Shown: piece after piece, positions 25,936 through 34,882 of the stretch
How the letters are laid out: each line of letters starts with the position of its first letter
Numbering within the stretch: the first letter of the stretch is position 1
Program-made: the position numbers and the translations under genes
NCBI GenBank assembly: GCA_019359445.1
Contig: JAHHHJ010000028.1
Span: 1-64,000 of the forward strand
From: Kastovskya adunca ATA6-11-RM4
GTDB taxonomy: Bacteria; Cyanobacteriota; Cyanobacteriia; Cyanobacteriales; Coleofasciculaceae
DNA: 64,000 bases
Direction of reading: 5' to 3'
The notes under the pieces: model-generated
What the model was told of the DNA's origin: nothing
Database searches by the model: none
Seen by the model: only the letters and a program-made list of their open reading frames with translations

Positions 25936-27486
25936 TCAATCCTGCGACTCAGCCGAACGACGCTGATAGTCAGCGATCGCGCTGAATTCTTCTACTAAGT
26001 TGGCGTACAGACGTTTGTAAATGGGGAATAAATCGCCATAAGTCTTGCAGAGGCTGGCATCCGGTTGATGGCGTTGGGTGATGTGAATCATGTCCTCGAC
26101 CTCCGTTAATTCTTTTATCGCCCCCACCGCATACATTGCCAGTATTGCTGCCCCAAAACTACTGGCTTCGTAGACTTCTGGAAGCAAAACTTCCTGTTCA
26201 AACACATCTGCCATCATTTGCCGCCACAACTCAGAACGGGCAAATCCGCCAGAAACTAAAATAGATTCGGTTTCGCCTGCTAGCTCTCGGAGGGCAGCAT
26301 AAATGTTGTACATGCTGAAGACGATACCTTCTAAGACAGCGCGAATAAAATGCGATCGCGTGTGATGTTGCCCGATGCCAAAAAACACTCCTCGCGCATT
26401 CGCATCCCAATAGGGTGCCCGTTCGCCTGACAAAAACGGCAGACAAATCAAGCCTTCCGCTCCTGCTGACACCTGTGATGCCTCTCGAATCATCACCTCA
26501 TAAGGGTCTAACCCCTCAAGTTTTGCTTGCTCAATTTCGCGATCGCTAAATCTATCGCGAAACCACCGCAGGACAATCCCACCATTATTACTCGCTCCCC
26601 CAATTGCCCAATACTTCTCTGTTAGAGGGTAGCAAAACGTCCGTCCTTGCGGATCAGTTAAGGGTGCATCAACAAGGCTGCGAATTGCTCCACTTGTCCC
26701 CACTGTGACAGCCACCTGATGGGGTTTTATTGCCCCGACACCCAAATTAGCAAGCACACCATCACTAGCACCAATTACAATCGGCGTGTCTGCGTTCAGT
26801 CCCATTGCTGCGGCATATTCAGACTTCATCCCCCGCAGAATATGGGTAGTTGGGACTAATTCGCTAAGTTGCTCGCGGCGAATTCCCGCCGTCGCTAGTG
26901 CTTTGGCATCCCAGTTGAGCTGTCTTAAATTAAACAGCCCTGTCACTGAGGCCATGGAATAGTCTACGACGTAGCGCTCAAACAACTGATAGAAAATGTA
27001 TTCTTTAATCGAAATTAACTTTGCCGCTTTGTTCAGCATTTCCGGCTCATGTTCCCGTAACCACATCAGTTTGGTCAAAGGAGACATCGGATGGATGGGA
27101 GTCCCCGAACGTTGGTAAAGCTCCTGTCCGGTATTATCTTTTTTGAGCTGCTGGGCTTGCTCAATACTGCGATTGTCTGCCCAGATGATGGCATTCGTCA
27201 GCGCCTCTCCTTTCCCATCAACCGCTAGCAAGCTGTGCATGGCAGCACTAAAACCCACCGCCGCAATTTCCTGACTGGATACCCCGGCTTTTTCAATAGC
27301 ATCACATACGGCAGCCAGAACAGCACCAAAGATTTTTTTGGGGTCTTGTTCTGCCCAAGAGGGCTTAGGCGAAATAATGTCATAGCCTTTATTTCCAATT
27401 CCCTTGGCTTCACCCTCTACGGAGAAAACGATCGCTTTAGTAGTAGTGGTGCCAACATCGACACCCATAAAGTAAGTTTTATTCAT
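25936..27486 (-). CDS. gntK: FGGY-family carbohydrate kinase, gluconokinase type
   Basis: Phosphorylates gluconate to 6-phosphogluconate, feeding the pentose phosphate pathway. 516 residues with the FGGY layout: MGVDVGTTTTKAIV (~8-21, phosphate loop 1), SAAMHSL (~85), IIWADNRS (~103), the PIHPMSPLTKL motif characteristic of GntK rather than xylulokinase, GASDGVLANLGVGA (~243), TVGTSGAIR (~264) and SGGFARSELWRQMMADV (~415). It is long by FGGY standards but complete. Neighbours are unrelated. The exact sugar is inferred from motif likeness. Confidence 0.85.
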   Translation of the reverse strand: MNKTYFMGVDVGTTTTKAIVFSVEGEAKGIGNKGYDIISPKPSWAEQDPKKIFGAVLAAVCDAIEKAGVSSQEIAAVGFSAAMHSLLAVDGKGEALTNAIIWADNRSIEQAQQLKKDNTGQELYQRSGTPIHPMSPLTKLMWLREHEPEMLNKAAKLISIKEYIFYQLFERYVVDYSMASVTGLFNLRQLNWDAKALATAGIRREQLSELVPTTHILRGMKSEYAAAMGLNADTPIVIGASDGVLANLGVGAIKPHQVAVTVGTSGAIRSLVDAPLTDPQGRTFCYPLTEKYWAIGGASNNGGIVLRWFRDRFSDREIEQAKLEGLDPYEVMIREASQVSAGAEGLICLPFLSGERAPYWDANARGVFFGIGQHHTRSHFIRAVLEGIVFSMYNIYAALRELAGETESILVSGGFARSELWRQMMADVFEQEVLLPEVYEASSFGAAILAMYAVGAIKELTEVEDMIHITQRHQPDASLCKTYGDLFPIYKRLYANLVEEFSAIADYQRRSAESQD

Positions 27487-27716
27487 AGTTCATAATTCGT
27501 AACTAATCGTCTCTCCCTATCCCCCATCTCCTCAAATAGTACAAAGTGCGACGCCTAAAATCGCCATTATAATTAAGGCAATTTCGAGAGCGATCGCCTC
27601 AAAAGATTTTTCTCAGGTTCATAAATACTGGTCAAAAGCCATCTGCCCCCAATTCCTAACTGAACTGGAGGTAATGTATTTGAGCAAAAACCGCTCTAAC
27701 GACTAATAACTCACCA

Positions 27717-28424
27717 CTAAGGAGAATTCTCCCACTCGGAACTCAATTCACGATAATTAAACTGCACTGCACCAGGGTGACAACTTACACAGCTACCAAC
27801 CTTTGTTGTTTGTGGGACGTCAACGCGGGGATGCAGAGCTTTGAAAAAGCGAGATTCACTCATTCGATAAGGAACAGATTCATTTTCCTTACCGGGACGA
27901 GAGAATGTTCGTAAGTAGTCCCACATCACTAAAAGAGATGGGCCAGTTAGAGGCTTAAGCTGCTTACCGTAGTGCTGATTTTGCTCTTGCAGTAACCGAC
28001 GCCAAGTCTCAGTGGGAAACACTTCCGGTGGGATAGCAACGTGACAGCTTGCACAATTTTCCAGATAAAGTTCTTTACCAAGTTGGTAGCGACTGGGAAC
28101 CACATCAATTGTGCCAATCGTTGTTGACGGAACTTGAGCAAATAGTCCTGAGTCAGATTCAGGAGATAAATTTTGGTTTAAGTAAGTCTGGTTTTTCTTG
28201 GGTTCTATTTCCAAGGACTCAGCAGCACTAAAAGCCCCCTCAGCAAAACTGTCTTCCCACTCAGAACTCAAAACTGGTAACTCCGGACTTCCTTTGGGTG
28301 CATCTAGGCTCAATGCCAAACCACATCCCAAGCAAAGACTCCACAGCAAAATGAATAGCAGCAAAACCATAGGGGATTTCCCGCGTTTTTGCCGCCGAAC
28401 TCTTGACCTCACACGCTTTGACAT
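27717..28424 (-). CDS. Membrane-anchored dihaem c-type cytochrome
   Basis: 235 residues. An N-terminal basic segment and one hydrophobic helix (~19-40, MVLLLFILLWSLCLGCGLAL) act as signal/anchor. Two CxxCH haem sites follow, CASCH (~128) and CVSCH (~214). The section GKELYLENCASCHVAIPPEVFPTETWRRLL with a following HYG matches the DHC dihaem cytochrome family, implying periplasmic or lumenal electron transfer. The partner is unknown. It lies 15 bases after moxR, so it is probably the last gene of a ribF-moxR-cytochrome operon. Confidence 0.88.
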   Translation of the reverse strand: MSKRVRSRVRRQKRGKSPMVLLLFILLWSLCLGCGLALSLDAPKGSPELPVLSSEWEDSFAEGAFSAAESLEIEPKKNQTYLNQNLSPESDSGLFAQVPSTTIGTIDVVPSRYQLGKELYLENCASCHVAIPPEVFPTETWRRLLQEQNQHYGKQLKPLTGPSLLVMWDYLRTFSRPGKENESVPYRMSESRFFKALHPRVDVPQTTKVGSCVSCHPGAVQFNYRELSSEWENSP

Positions 28425-28439
28425 ACTTAACTGAAAACT

Positions 28440-29348
28440 CTAAGGAATTGGCACCGAGCGTAGTAGTCGCTCAACAATTGTTTTGGCACGACGCCCGCCT
28501 GTGGGAATTAGACGATGGCAAAGGACATGAGGTGCCAGAAACTTGACATCATCAGGAATTGTATACTCACGACCCTCCAAAAAGGCTAGTGCTTGAGCAC
28601 TCCGTTGCAAAGCAACGGCACCGCGAGGGCTGACTCCTAACGTTACTTCTTCATCAGCACGAGAAGCTCGCACTAAGTTGAGGATGTATTGTTGCAAAGC
28701 CGTTTCTACCTTGACCTGAGCGCAAAGACGGCGCAGTTCCAATACGTCTTCTAAAGATATACAAGGACTCAACTCCTCAAACATCATGCCACTTTGATGT
28801 CGTTGCAGCATCTGGAGTTCTTCTGTTTCTGTGGGATAACCCAAACTCAAGGACAGCATGAATCTATCCATCTGCGCTTCCGGCAAGGGAAATGTCCCCT
28901 GATACTCGATGGGGTTTTGCGTGGCAATGACAAAAAATGGGAAGGGTACGCGGCGAGGGGTGCCATCTACCGTTACCTGATGTTCCTCCATCACTTCCAG
29001 CAAGGCAGACTGAGTGCGGGGAGTGGCACGGTTGATTTCGTCTGTCAGCAGGATATTAGCAAAGACGGGGCCAGGGAGAAATTCAAACTCGCGGCTGTTG
29101 GGATTCCAAATGTTGGTACCTGTGATATCTGAAGGTAACAAATCCGGGGTGCATTGGATGCGCTGATATCGCCCATCAATCGAGCGCGCCAAGGATTTTG
29201 CCAAAAGGGTTTTACCAACGCCAGGGACATCTTCTAATAAGGCGTGTCCACCGGATAGCAGTGCCACAATCACTAGGCGGATAGCATCAGCTTTACCGAC
29301 AATCGCCTGACCTAAATTTTCGGTCAGTTGCTCAATTCGTTGTCTCAT
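28440..29348 (-). CDS. MoxR-family AAA+ ATPase
   Basis: 302-residue AAA_3 ATPase. Walker A is GVGKTLLAKSLA (~43-54), Walker B LLTDEINRA (~100-108), sensor 1 region FVIATQNPIEYQGTFPLPEAQMDRFMLSL (~138-166), and a C-terminal lid with VSPRGAVALQRSAQALA and DVKFLAPHVLCHRL. MoxR proteins act as chaperones for metalloenzyme or complex maturation and usually sit next to DUF58/von Willebrand genes, which are absent here. Spacing of 6 bases from ribF and 15 to the dihaem cytochrome suggests one operon and possibly a role in maturing that cytochrome's partner (inference). Confidence 0.93.
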   Translation of the reverse strand: MRQRIEQLTENLGQAIVGKADAIRLVIVALLSGGHALLEDVPGVGKTLLAKSLARSIDGRYQRIQCTPDLLPSDITGTNIWNPNSREFEFLPGPVFANILLTDEINRATPRTQSALLEVMEEHQVTVDGTPRRVPFPFFVIATQNPIEYQGTFPLPEAQMDRFMLSLSLGYPTETEELQMLQRHQSGMMFEELSPCISLEDVLELRRLCAQVKVETALQQYILNLVRASRADEEVTLGVSPRGAVALQRSAQALAFLEGREYTIPDDVKFLAPHVLCHRLIPTGGRRAKTIVERLLRSVPIP

Positions 29349-29354
29349 TTTAGA

Positions 29355-30374
29355 TTAGCCCCCAGTCTCTAAAATAACTCTTGCCGTGTCGCAATCTGCC
29401 TGAATTTGGGCTTTAAGTTCGTCTAGGGAAGCAAATTTTTGTTCCGGTCGCAAAAACTTTTCCAAGCTCACTGTTAAGGTCTGTCCATATAGATCGCCTG
29501 ACCAATCTAACAAGTGAACCTCTATCGTGTAACCGACTCCATTGATGGTTGGACGTTGTCCAATGTTCATCACAGCCGGATGAGCGGCAGATAAGGTCAA
29601 GCTAGAAGAGGCTTCCACGGCGTAAACGCCTTGTCTGGGAAGAAATTTTTCTGGAGGTAGTTGTAAGTTAGCCGTGGGAAATCCAATCGTTCTACCTAGT
29701 TGCTGTCCGGAACTAACAGTTCCCGTTAGGGTGTAGGGGCGACCCAGCAAGCGATTGGCATCCTCTACTTTGCCTTCTTGGAGGGCGGTGCGAATATCGG
29801 AACTGCTGATGCGATCGCCTTGACAGGTTTCCAGCCCCACAATCGTTACATCAATACCATAAGCCGCCGCGATCGCCTGCAAATCTTCTGACGTTCCGGC
29901 TCGTCTTCGCCCAAAGCAAAAATCCTTCCCGACGCTCACCCGCGTTGCCCGTAGCTGCTCTACTAAAATATTCACTACAAACTGCTGGGGACTCAACTCT
30001 GCTAATTCCCGGTCAAAGGGCAACAACACTAACTGCTCGACCCCTAAAACTTCTAGCTGCTTTACCTTCTCTGCCAAAGGCGTCAGGACTAACTGCCGTT
30101 GACCAGAAAAGAACTCACGGGGATGAGGATTAAACGTGACAACTGTTGAATAACTAGATTCTGTTTCCCCAGCCGTTGTCTTGACAAAATCTGGCGATTT
30201 GTTGGGCAACCCTAACTCTGGGGAGGGTGAAGGTGTAGCGATCGTCTGCGAAACTCCACGGCTCTTTAAGATAGGCTGAATTACCTGTTGATGCCCGCGA
30301 TGAATACCATCAAAATTTCCTAGGGCAACAGCAGTTGGAGTTAAAGCAGTGGCTGGAGAAGAAGTAACCCACAC
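29355..30374 (-). CDS. ribF: Bifunctional riboflavin kinase / FAD synthetase
   Basis: Makes FMN and FAD from riboflavin. 339 residues. The N-terminal FMN adenylyltransferase domain has GNFDGIHRGHQ (~18-28), VTFNPHPREFF (~75), GKDFCFGRRRAGT and ISSSDIRTAL (~170). The C-terminal flavokinase domain has GRTIGFPTANL (~208-218), GVYAV and the EVHLLDWSGDLYGQ segment (~276). A Ser/Pro/Thr-rich insert of ~30 residues sits after the first motif (residues ~42-70), longer than usual. The start is GTG at 30374. First gene of an apparent three-gene operon. Confidence 0.96.
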   Translation of the reverse strand: MWVTSSPATALTPTAVALGNFDGIHRGHQQVIQPILKSRGVSQTIATPSPSPELGLPNKSPDFVKTTAGETESSYSTVVTFNPHPREFFSGQRQLVLTPLAEKVKQLEVLGVEQLVLLPFDRELAELSPQQFVVNILVEQLRATRVSVGKDFCFGRRRAGTSEDLQAIAAAYGIDVTIVGLETCQGDRISSSDIRTALQEGKVEDANRLLGRPYTLTGTVSSGQQLGRTIGFPTANLQLPPEKFLPRQGVYAVEASSSLTLSAAHPAVMNIGQRPTINGVGYTIEVHLLDWSGDLYGQTLTVSLEKFLRPEQKFASLDELKAQIQADCDTARVILETGG

Positions 30375-30467
30375 GCTTTACATTTTTACATAATTTGGCA
30401 ATTTGTCATGGGTCAGTTGTTAGGGATTCCTGGCTAATGGTTAAGCTCATCAATCCCCAAGTCACCT

Positions 30468-31367
30468 TTACGCAAACGCCTCGGCAATGGTGGCGGCTTC
30501 AGATGTAGCGACTGAAGCGGGTACTAACTGAATTGATAAACCTTCCCGCGCCATGATCGTGTCAGTAAACTCCTGTGCGGCTTGTTCTCCAATGTGATCT
30601 AGAAAGTCATCATTATGGAGTGGGTCGTGATGGAAAATCACCAATTTTTTCACCTTGGCAGCTTTTGCCACCTTAACGGCTTCTTGCCAGGTGGAATGAC
30701 CCCAACCCTTCTTACTTGATGCGGGAGAGTGGTACTCCTCATCGGTGTAGGTAGCATCGTAAATCAGCACATCTGCTCTATCAGCTAAACGCAGGACATT
30801 TTCATCTAGCCTATCTGAGAAATGTTCTGTATCGGTAATGTAGGCGGCAGCAGCGTCTTGCCAGCTCACCCGGTAACCTACAGCTTCACCGGGATGGTTT
30901 AGCAAGGCGTTTTCAATCGTTACATCGCCAAATTGGACTTTTTCTCCGATTTCTAGGTCGTTAAACTGCAAATCTGCTCCCATAACTTGTAGCGGCACAG
31001 GAAAATTTGGATGCAGCATTTGGTCATTTAATCGTTGCTTGACCGTGGCACCATTAGGAGCAACAGTGCCATAGATATGAAAACAATTCCCTTTTATAAA
31101 GGCAGGGACAAAGAACGGAAAGCCTTGAATGTGGTCCCAATGAGAGTGGGTGAAAAACATATAAGCTTCTACTGGCATTTGTGACAGTAGAGATTGCCCT
31201 AAGACTCTCAAACCTGTTCCACCATCAAAGATGAGGCGTTTGCCACCAACTCGCATTTCTACACAAGGTGTATTTCCTCCGTAGCGGACAGTTTCTGGCC
31301 CCGGACAGGCGATACTACCTCGAACGCCCCAAAAATGAATTGTGAATAGGTTTTGCTTGCTAGACAT
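30468..31367 (-). CDS. MBL-fold metallohydrolase
   Basis: 299 residues of the beta-lactamase-fold superfamily. Metal-binding motifs: FFTHSHWDHIQG (~72-83), NHPGEAVGYRV (~155), YITDTEH (~175) and IFHHDPLHNDDF (~245). The start WGVRGSIACPGPETVRYGGNTPCVEM is typical of the group near phosphodiesterases and PhnP-like enzymes. The substrate is unknown; cyclic nucleotide or phosphodiester hydrolysis is plausible. GGGGAA lies a few bases before the ATG. The Ala-rich tail (~285-299) is not part of the fold. Confidence 0.88.
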   Translation of the reverse strand: MSSKQNLFTIHFWGVRGSIACPGPETVRYGGNTPCVEMRVGGKRLIFDGGTGLRVLGQSLLSQMPVEAYMFFTHSHWDHIQGFPFFVPAFIKGNCFHIYGTVAPNGATVKQRLNDQMLHPNFPVPLQVMGADLQFNDLEIGEKVQFGDVTIENALLNHPGEAVGYRVSWQDAAAAYITDTEHFSDRLDENVLRLADRADVLIYDATYTDEEYHSPASSKKGWGHSTWQEAVKVAKAAKVKKLVIFHHDPLHNDDFLDHIGEQAAQEFTDTIMAREGLSIQLVPASVATSEAATIAEAFA

Positions 31368-31997
31368 GAGTCTTCCCCGCAGACTTTCTTGAATAGTCCA
31401 TCAGTAAAGTTTTCGGTGGGCGTTGATGTCGGCTTTATTTTCTGCGCTCAAGAAAAAATTCATCAGTAGTAATTCGGTAGATGAAGCGGCAGTTAGAACC
31501 ACCGTCTTGAGCTTTTTACCCACTGTAGACGAAAGTTGAACAAACTGACTAACTCCCCAGAAAAAATGATAGAAAAGATAACCAGCCGCTCCTAACTGCA
31601 CATTACCCATATTTACAGATTTATTAACTTTCAGCAGATAGTAAAAAGGAAGCAGCACTTCTTTTAGGAATGCCTTCCTTAATCAAAATTACTTCCTCTA
31701 GCCTGCATTTGGCGACAAGGACTTTTGGGGAAGCCGATTGGCTAAAAATATCAGTAAAGCTCTTTAAAATCAGTTACTTGGCACAACATAAGAGTGTGAT
31801 TTCGCTCACAGCTAAGTGGATAAGCCGATGAAGGGGAAGTAGAGAAGCACAATCGAGATCAGCAGTGTGGGGGTGATCGGGAGTTGGGAAGAGAAAAATC
31901 ACCCGTACAAACTTGCTATTAGTAGATAACAACTGATCCGTAACTAATTACGTTGACGTTCTAAAATCAAAGAAACATTACTTAATAATTTTGACCT
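31368..31997. other. 630-bp intergenic region before grx
   Basis: No supported gene. An 85-codon frame at 31401-31658 (minus) lacks a ribosome-binding site and family resemblance. A weak inverted repeat gggtgat..atcaccc occurs near 31872-31905. The region presumably contains divergent promoters for the MBL-fold gene and grx-gshB. Confidence 0.5.
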
Positions 31998-32270
31998 ATG
32001 CAACCTAATGTTGAGATATATACCTGGAGTCGCTGCCCTTTCTGTGTCCGTGCAAAGGCGCTACTGAAGCAAAAGCAGGTGGAATTTACCGAATACTGTA
32101 TTGACGGCGATGAGACAGCACGAGCTGAAATGGCCCAACGGGCACATGGAGGTCGCTCACTACCGCAAATCTTTATTGATGACTATCATGTCGGCGGATG
32201 CGATGACCTTCATGACTTGGAGGCGAGGGGGAAGTTAGACAACCTGCTGCAAGGTGAAGCTGCCCATTAA
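31998..32270 (+). CDS. grxC: Glutaredoxin 3
   Basis: Glutathione-dependent thiol-disulfide oxidoreductase of 90 residues. The dithiol active site CPFC (~14-17) follows YTWSR, RSLPQIFIDD carries the cis-Pro (~53-62), and VGGCDDLHDLEARG is the glutathione-binding GG-x-D motif (~66). Directly upstream of gshB on the same strand with 148 bases between, an arrangement common in cyanobacteria, so both serve glutathione metabolism. Confidence 0.95.
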   Translation: MQPNVEIYTWSRCPFCVRAKALLKQKQVEFTEYCIDGDETARAEMAQRAHGGRSLPQIFIDDYHVGGCDDLHDLEARGKLDNLLQGEAAH

Positions 32271-32418
32271 TACTGTTAATATTCAGGTGCTGGTATGCTG
32301 AACGACGGCAAGAAAGAATTTCTCTTTCCAAGCGCGATCGCTACTCCCGTCTGAAACCGTTCAATTCAGCGAAACTTTCTTCTTGCGTTCAATTGCGTGA
32401 CTTATAAGGAATTCCAGC

Positions 32419-33387
32419 GTGAAATTTGCTTTTATTATTGACCCAATATCAAAGCTCGATCCTGGTCACGATACAAGTGTAGCGTTGATGGAAGCTGCCC
32501 AAGCACTGGGTCATGAAGTTTGGACGACTCAAGTTGAGGAGTTAAGTGTTGTCAACAGTCAAGCCTGGGCGCTTCTAGAGCCAGTGCAGTTGCAGCCAGC
32601 AGAATTGGTAGACGGACGTTGGGTGGTATCCCAGCAGTGGTATAGCATCTCTCAAGCTGCCTTTCGTCCCTTAGAAGACATGGACGCCGTCTTCATGCGG
32701 ACTGACCCGCCCGTGACGATTCCTTACCTCTACGCCACCTACATCCTGGACTACATCAACCCGGAAAAGACACTGGTAGTTAACACTCCTTCCGGGTTAC
32801 GGATGGCGAATGAGAAGATGTACGCCCTGCAATTTCAGGACGTGATTCCGGAAACGATCGTTAGCCGGGATAAGGCAGTCATCAAAAAATTCGTAGAAAA
32901 GCAGGGAGCCGCCGTTCTCAAGCCCTTGGGAGGGAAAGCGGGAGAGGGAATTTTGTTTTTAGAAGCAGGCGATCGCAACTTTAATTCTCTCATCGAAGTT
33001 AGCACCCAACGTGGTCGCGAACCTGTAATGATTCAGACCTACCTCCCCGCTGCCAAAGAAGGTGATAAGCGCATCATCCTGCTCAATGGAGAAGCAATTG
33101 GAGCCGTCAATCGCATTCCCACAGGCAGCGAGTTTCGCGGCAACATGGCAGTAGGTGGCAGAGTCGCCCCAACCGAAATTACCGAACAAGACCGGAAAAT
33201 ATGCGATCGCCTCGCCTCCCAACTCAGAAAAGATGGCTTGTACTTCGTCGGCATTGATGTCATCGGCGGCTACCTGACAGAAGTAAATGTCACTAGTCCT
33301 ACAGGCATCCGTGAAATTGACCGTCTGAGTAACATCCGCGTGGGTAAGCAGGTCATTGAATGGGTGGAGAGGAAGGAGGAAGTATGA
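32419..33387 (+). CDS. gshB: Glutathione synthetase
   Basis: Ligates glycine to gamma-glutamylcysteine with ATP. 322 residues, prokaryotic type. It starts MKFAFIIDPISKLDPGHDTSVALM, the typical N-terminus, then FMRTDPPVTIPYLYATYIL (~95), the ATP-grasp elements AAVLKPLGGKAGEGI (~164-178) and MIQTYLPAAKEGDKRIILLNGE (~204-225), and VGIDVIGGYLTEVNVTSPTGIREI (~276-299, metal-binding Glu/Asn). The start is GTG at 32419 with AAGGA 8 bases upstream. Follows grxC. Confidence 0.97.
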   Translation: MKFAFIIDPISKLDPGHDTSVALMEAAQALGHEVWTTQVEELSVVNSQAWALLEPVQLQPAELVDGRWVVSQQWYSISQAAFRPLEDMDAVFMRTDPPVTIPYLYATYILDYINPEKTLVVNTPSGLRMANEKMYALQFQDVIPETIVSRDKAVIKKFVEKQGAAVLKPLGGKAGEGILFLEAGDRNFNSLIEVSTQRGREPVMIQTYLPAAKEGDKRIILLNGEAIGAVNRIPTGSEFRGNMAVGGRVAPTEITEQDRKICDRLASQLRKDGLYFVGIDVIGGYLTEVNVTSPTGIREIDRLSNIRVGKQVIEWVERKEEV

Positions 33388-33455
33388 AGGGTGAAGTATG
33401 AAGGCTTCGGCCGTGAGCTCAGCCGAACGGGTGAAGTATGAAGGGTGAAGTTATC
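33383..33455. repeat. STRR-like tract with palindromic insert after gshB
   Basis: Same gaagtatgaagggtgaagtatg units as at 25.8 kb, interrupted by a palindrome-like ttcggccgtgagctcagccgaa (33403-33424 region). It starts within the last codons of gshB. Confidence 0.75.
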
Positions 33456-33482
33456 CGCTGCTTTCCTGCTCCTCTGCTCCTC

Positions 33483-33546
33483 TGCTCCCCTGCTCCCCTG
33501 CTCCCCTGCTCCCCTGCTCCCCTGCTCCCCTGCTCCCCTGCTCCCC
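33483..33546. repeat. (TGCTCCCC)8 octamer tandem repeat
   Basis: Eight exact tandem copies of TGCTCCCC, flanked on both sides by imperfect copies (tgctcctc, tgctctcc), ~33467-33572 overall. A 63-codon frame across it is a by-product of the repeat. The strand asymmetry (C/T only on plus) is strong. Confidence 0.95.
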
Positions 33547-33674
33547 TGCTCTCCCTGCTCTCCCTGCTTCCAATCTCCTGCGCCCGCATCTCCTCACCTC
33601 TCCTACTCAGGACTTAGGACTTTCTTAAAACGATAGAATAGGGAAGTTAACGTTACTTAACATTGACCGTAACT

Positions 33675-34586
33675 ATGCAGGTAACTTCAACTGCCGCGAC
33701 TGCCCCTATCCCCGGTACTTATTGGCAGTGGCGGGGTCAATCTATTTATTACGTAAAAGCAGGCGATCGCACCCCGGAACGCCCACCCTTGTTATTGATT
33801 CACGGCTTTGGCGCATCCACAGACCACTGGCGTAAAAACATCGCCGAACTTCAGAATGAGTTTGAAGTATGGGCAATTGACTTATTGGGATTTGGGCGTT
33901 CTGCTAAACCCGACTGGCAGTATGGCGGTGACCTATGGCGCGACCAGTTGTACGACTTCATCACGGAAGTAATTGGTCAGCCGACTGTGCTAGCGGGCAA
34001 CTCCCTAGGAGGTTACTCCGCCTTATGCGTAGCTGCCCAGCGTCCTGATGCGGTGGCTGGCTTAGTCTTGCTCAACAGTGCGGGACCCTTTACCGATGCA
34101 AAGGTGCCAAATCAACAGCCCAATCCTCTACAAAAACTTGTCAGTGACCTCAGCCGTTCAATTTTGCTGCAACCTTGGGCAAGCTTTTTGTTGTTTCAGT
34201 ATCTGCGGCAACGCTGGGTGATTCGGAATACCCTTGAGAAGGTTTATTTCGACCAACGCGCCATCACTGACCAACTAGTAGAAGAAATCTATCTTCCTTC
34301 TTGTGATGCGGGTGCTGCAACAGTATTTGCCTCCGTTTTCAAAACGCCTCAAGGTGAAAAAATTGATGTCTTGCTAAAGAAACTGACTTGTCCCCTACTG
34401 CTACTTTGGGGAGAAGCTGACCCTTGGATGAATGCCAAAGAACGCGGGGCAAAGTTTCGTCAGTACTATCCTCAACTAACAGAACATTATCTCCAGGCGG
34501 GTCATTGTCCTCACGATGAGGTGCCAGAACAGGTAAATGCTGCTCTCCGGGAGTGGGTGTTAAAGGAAGTGCTGAGTCCTAATTAA
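33675..34586 (+). CDS. Alpha/beta hydrolase
   Basis: 303 residues from the ATG at 33675; a TTG at 33663 would add 4. The fold's landmarks are visible: LLLIHGFGASTDHWRKNI (oxyanion loop, ~40-57), DLLGFGRSAKPDW, VLAGNSLGGYSAL (nucleophile Ser elbow, ~105-117), LLLWGEADPWM (acid, ~247) and QAGHCPHDEVPEQV (catalytic His, ~279). Similar proteins in plants and cyanobacteria include pheophytinase-like and generic esterases. The substrate is unknown. Confidence 0.9.
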   Translation: MQVTSTAATAPIPGTYWQWRGQSIYYVKAGDRTPERPPLLLIHGFGASTDHWRKNIAELQNEFEVWAIDLLGFGRSAKPDWQYGGDLWRDQLYDFITEVIGQPTVLAGNSLGGYSALCVAAQRPDAVAGLVLLNSAGPFTDAKVPNQQPNPLQKLVSDLSRSILLQPWASFLLFQYLRQRWVIRNTLEKVYFDQRAITDQLVEEIYLPSCDAGAATVFASVFKTPQGEKIDVLLKKLTCPLLLLWGEADPWMNAKERGAKFRQYYPQLTEHYLQAGHCPHDEVPEQVNAALREWVLKEVLSPN

Positions 34587-34882
34587 GGGTACTGAGGTTA
34601 GGGAAATGGGGAGAACCAATAACCTCTTCATGCTTATTCTCATCAGAATGTCCTATGGGCTTGAAAAGAAATTCGGAATAATTTAAAGAGTGAGCTGAGT
34701 TGAAGGTAAATCTTCAACGAACGCAGTGATGGGGGGTACAGGCTTTTATTTGTCCTCTATTAGTCATTGCCTGAGCTTTAAACTCTAACCTAAGGCACAG
34801 AAGGTAAGAGCTAACGAGTGATTGCTCAGAACCGAATCTTCTGTTAAAAAGAGTTAAGAAAGTTCGGTGGATTTACAACTTT

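Noticed and set aside
31401-31658. 85-codon frame on the minus strand
   Set aside because: No ribosome-binding site and composition unlike the real genes nearby; no recognisable motif.
33445-33636. 63-codon frame of Leu-Cys-Ser-Pro units
   Set aside because: Entirely produced by the 8-bp (TGCTCCCC) tandem repeat, whose period is not a multiple of three.
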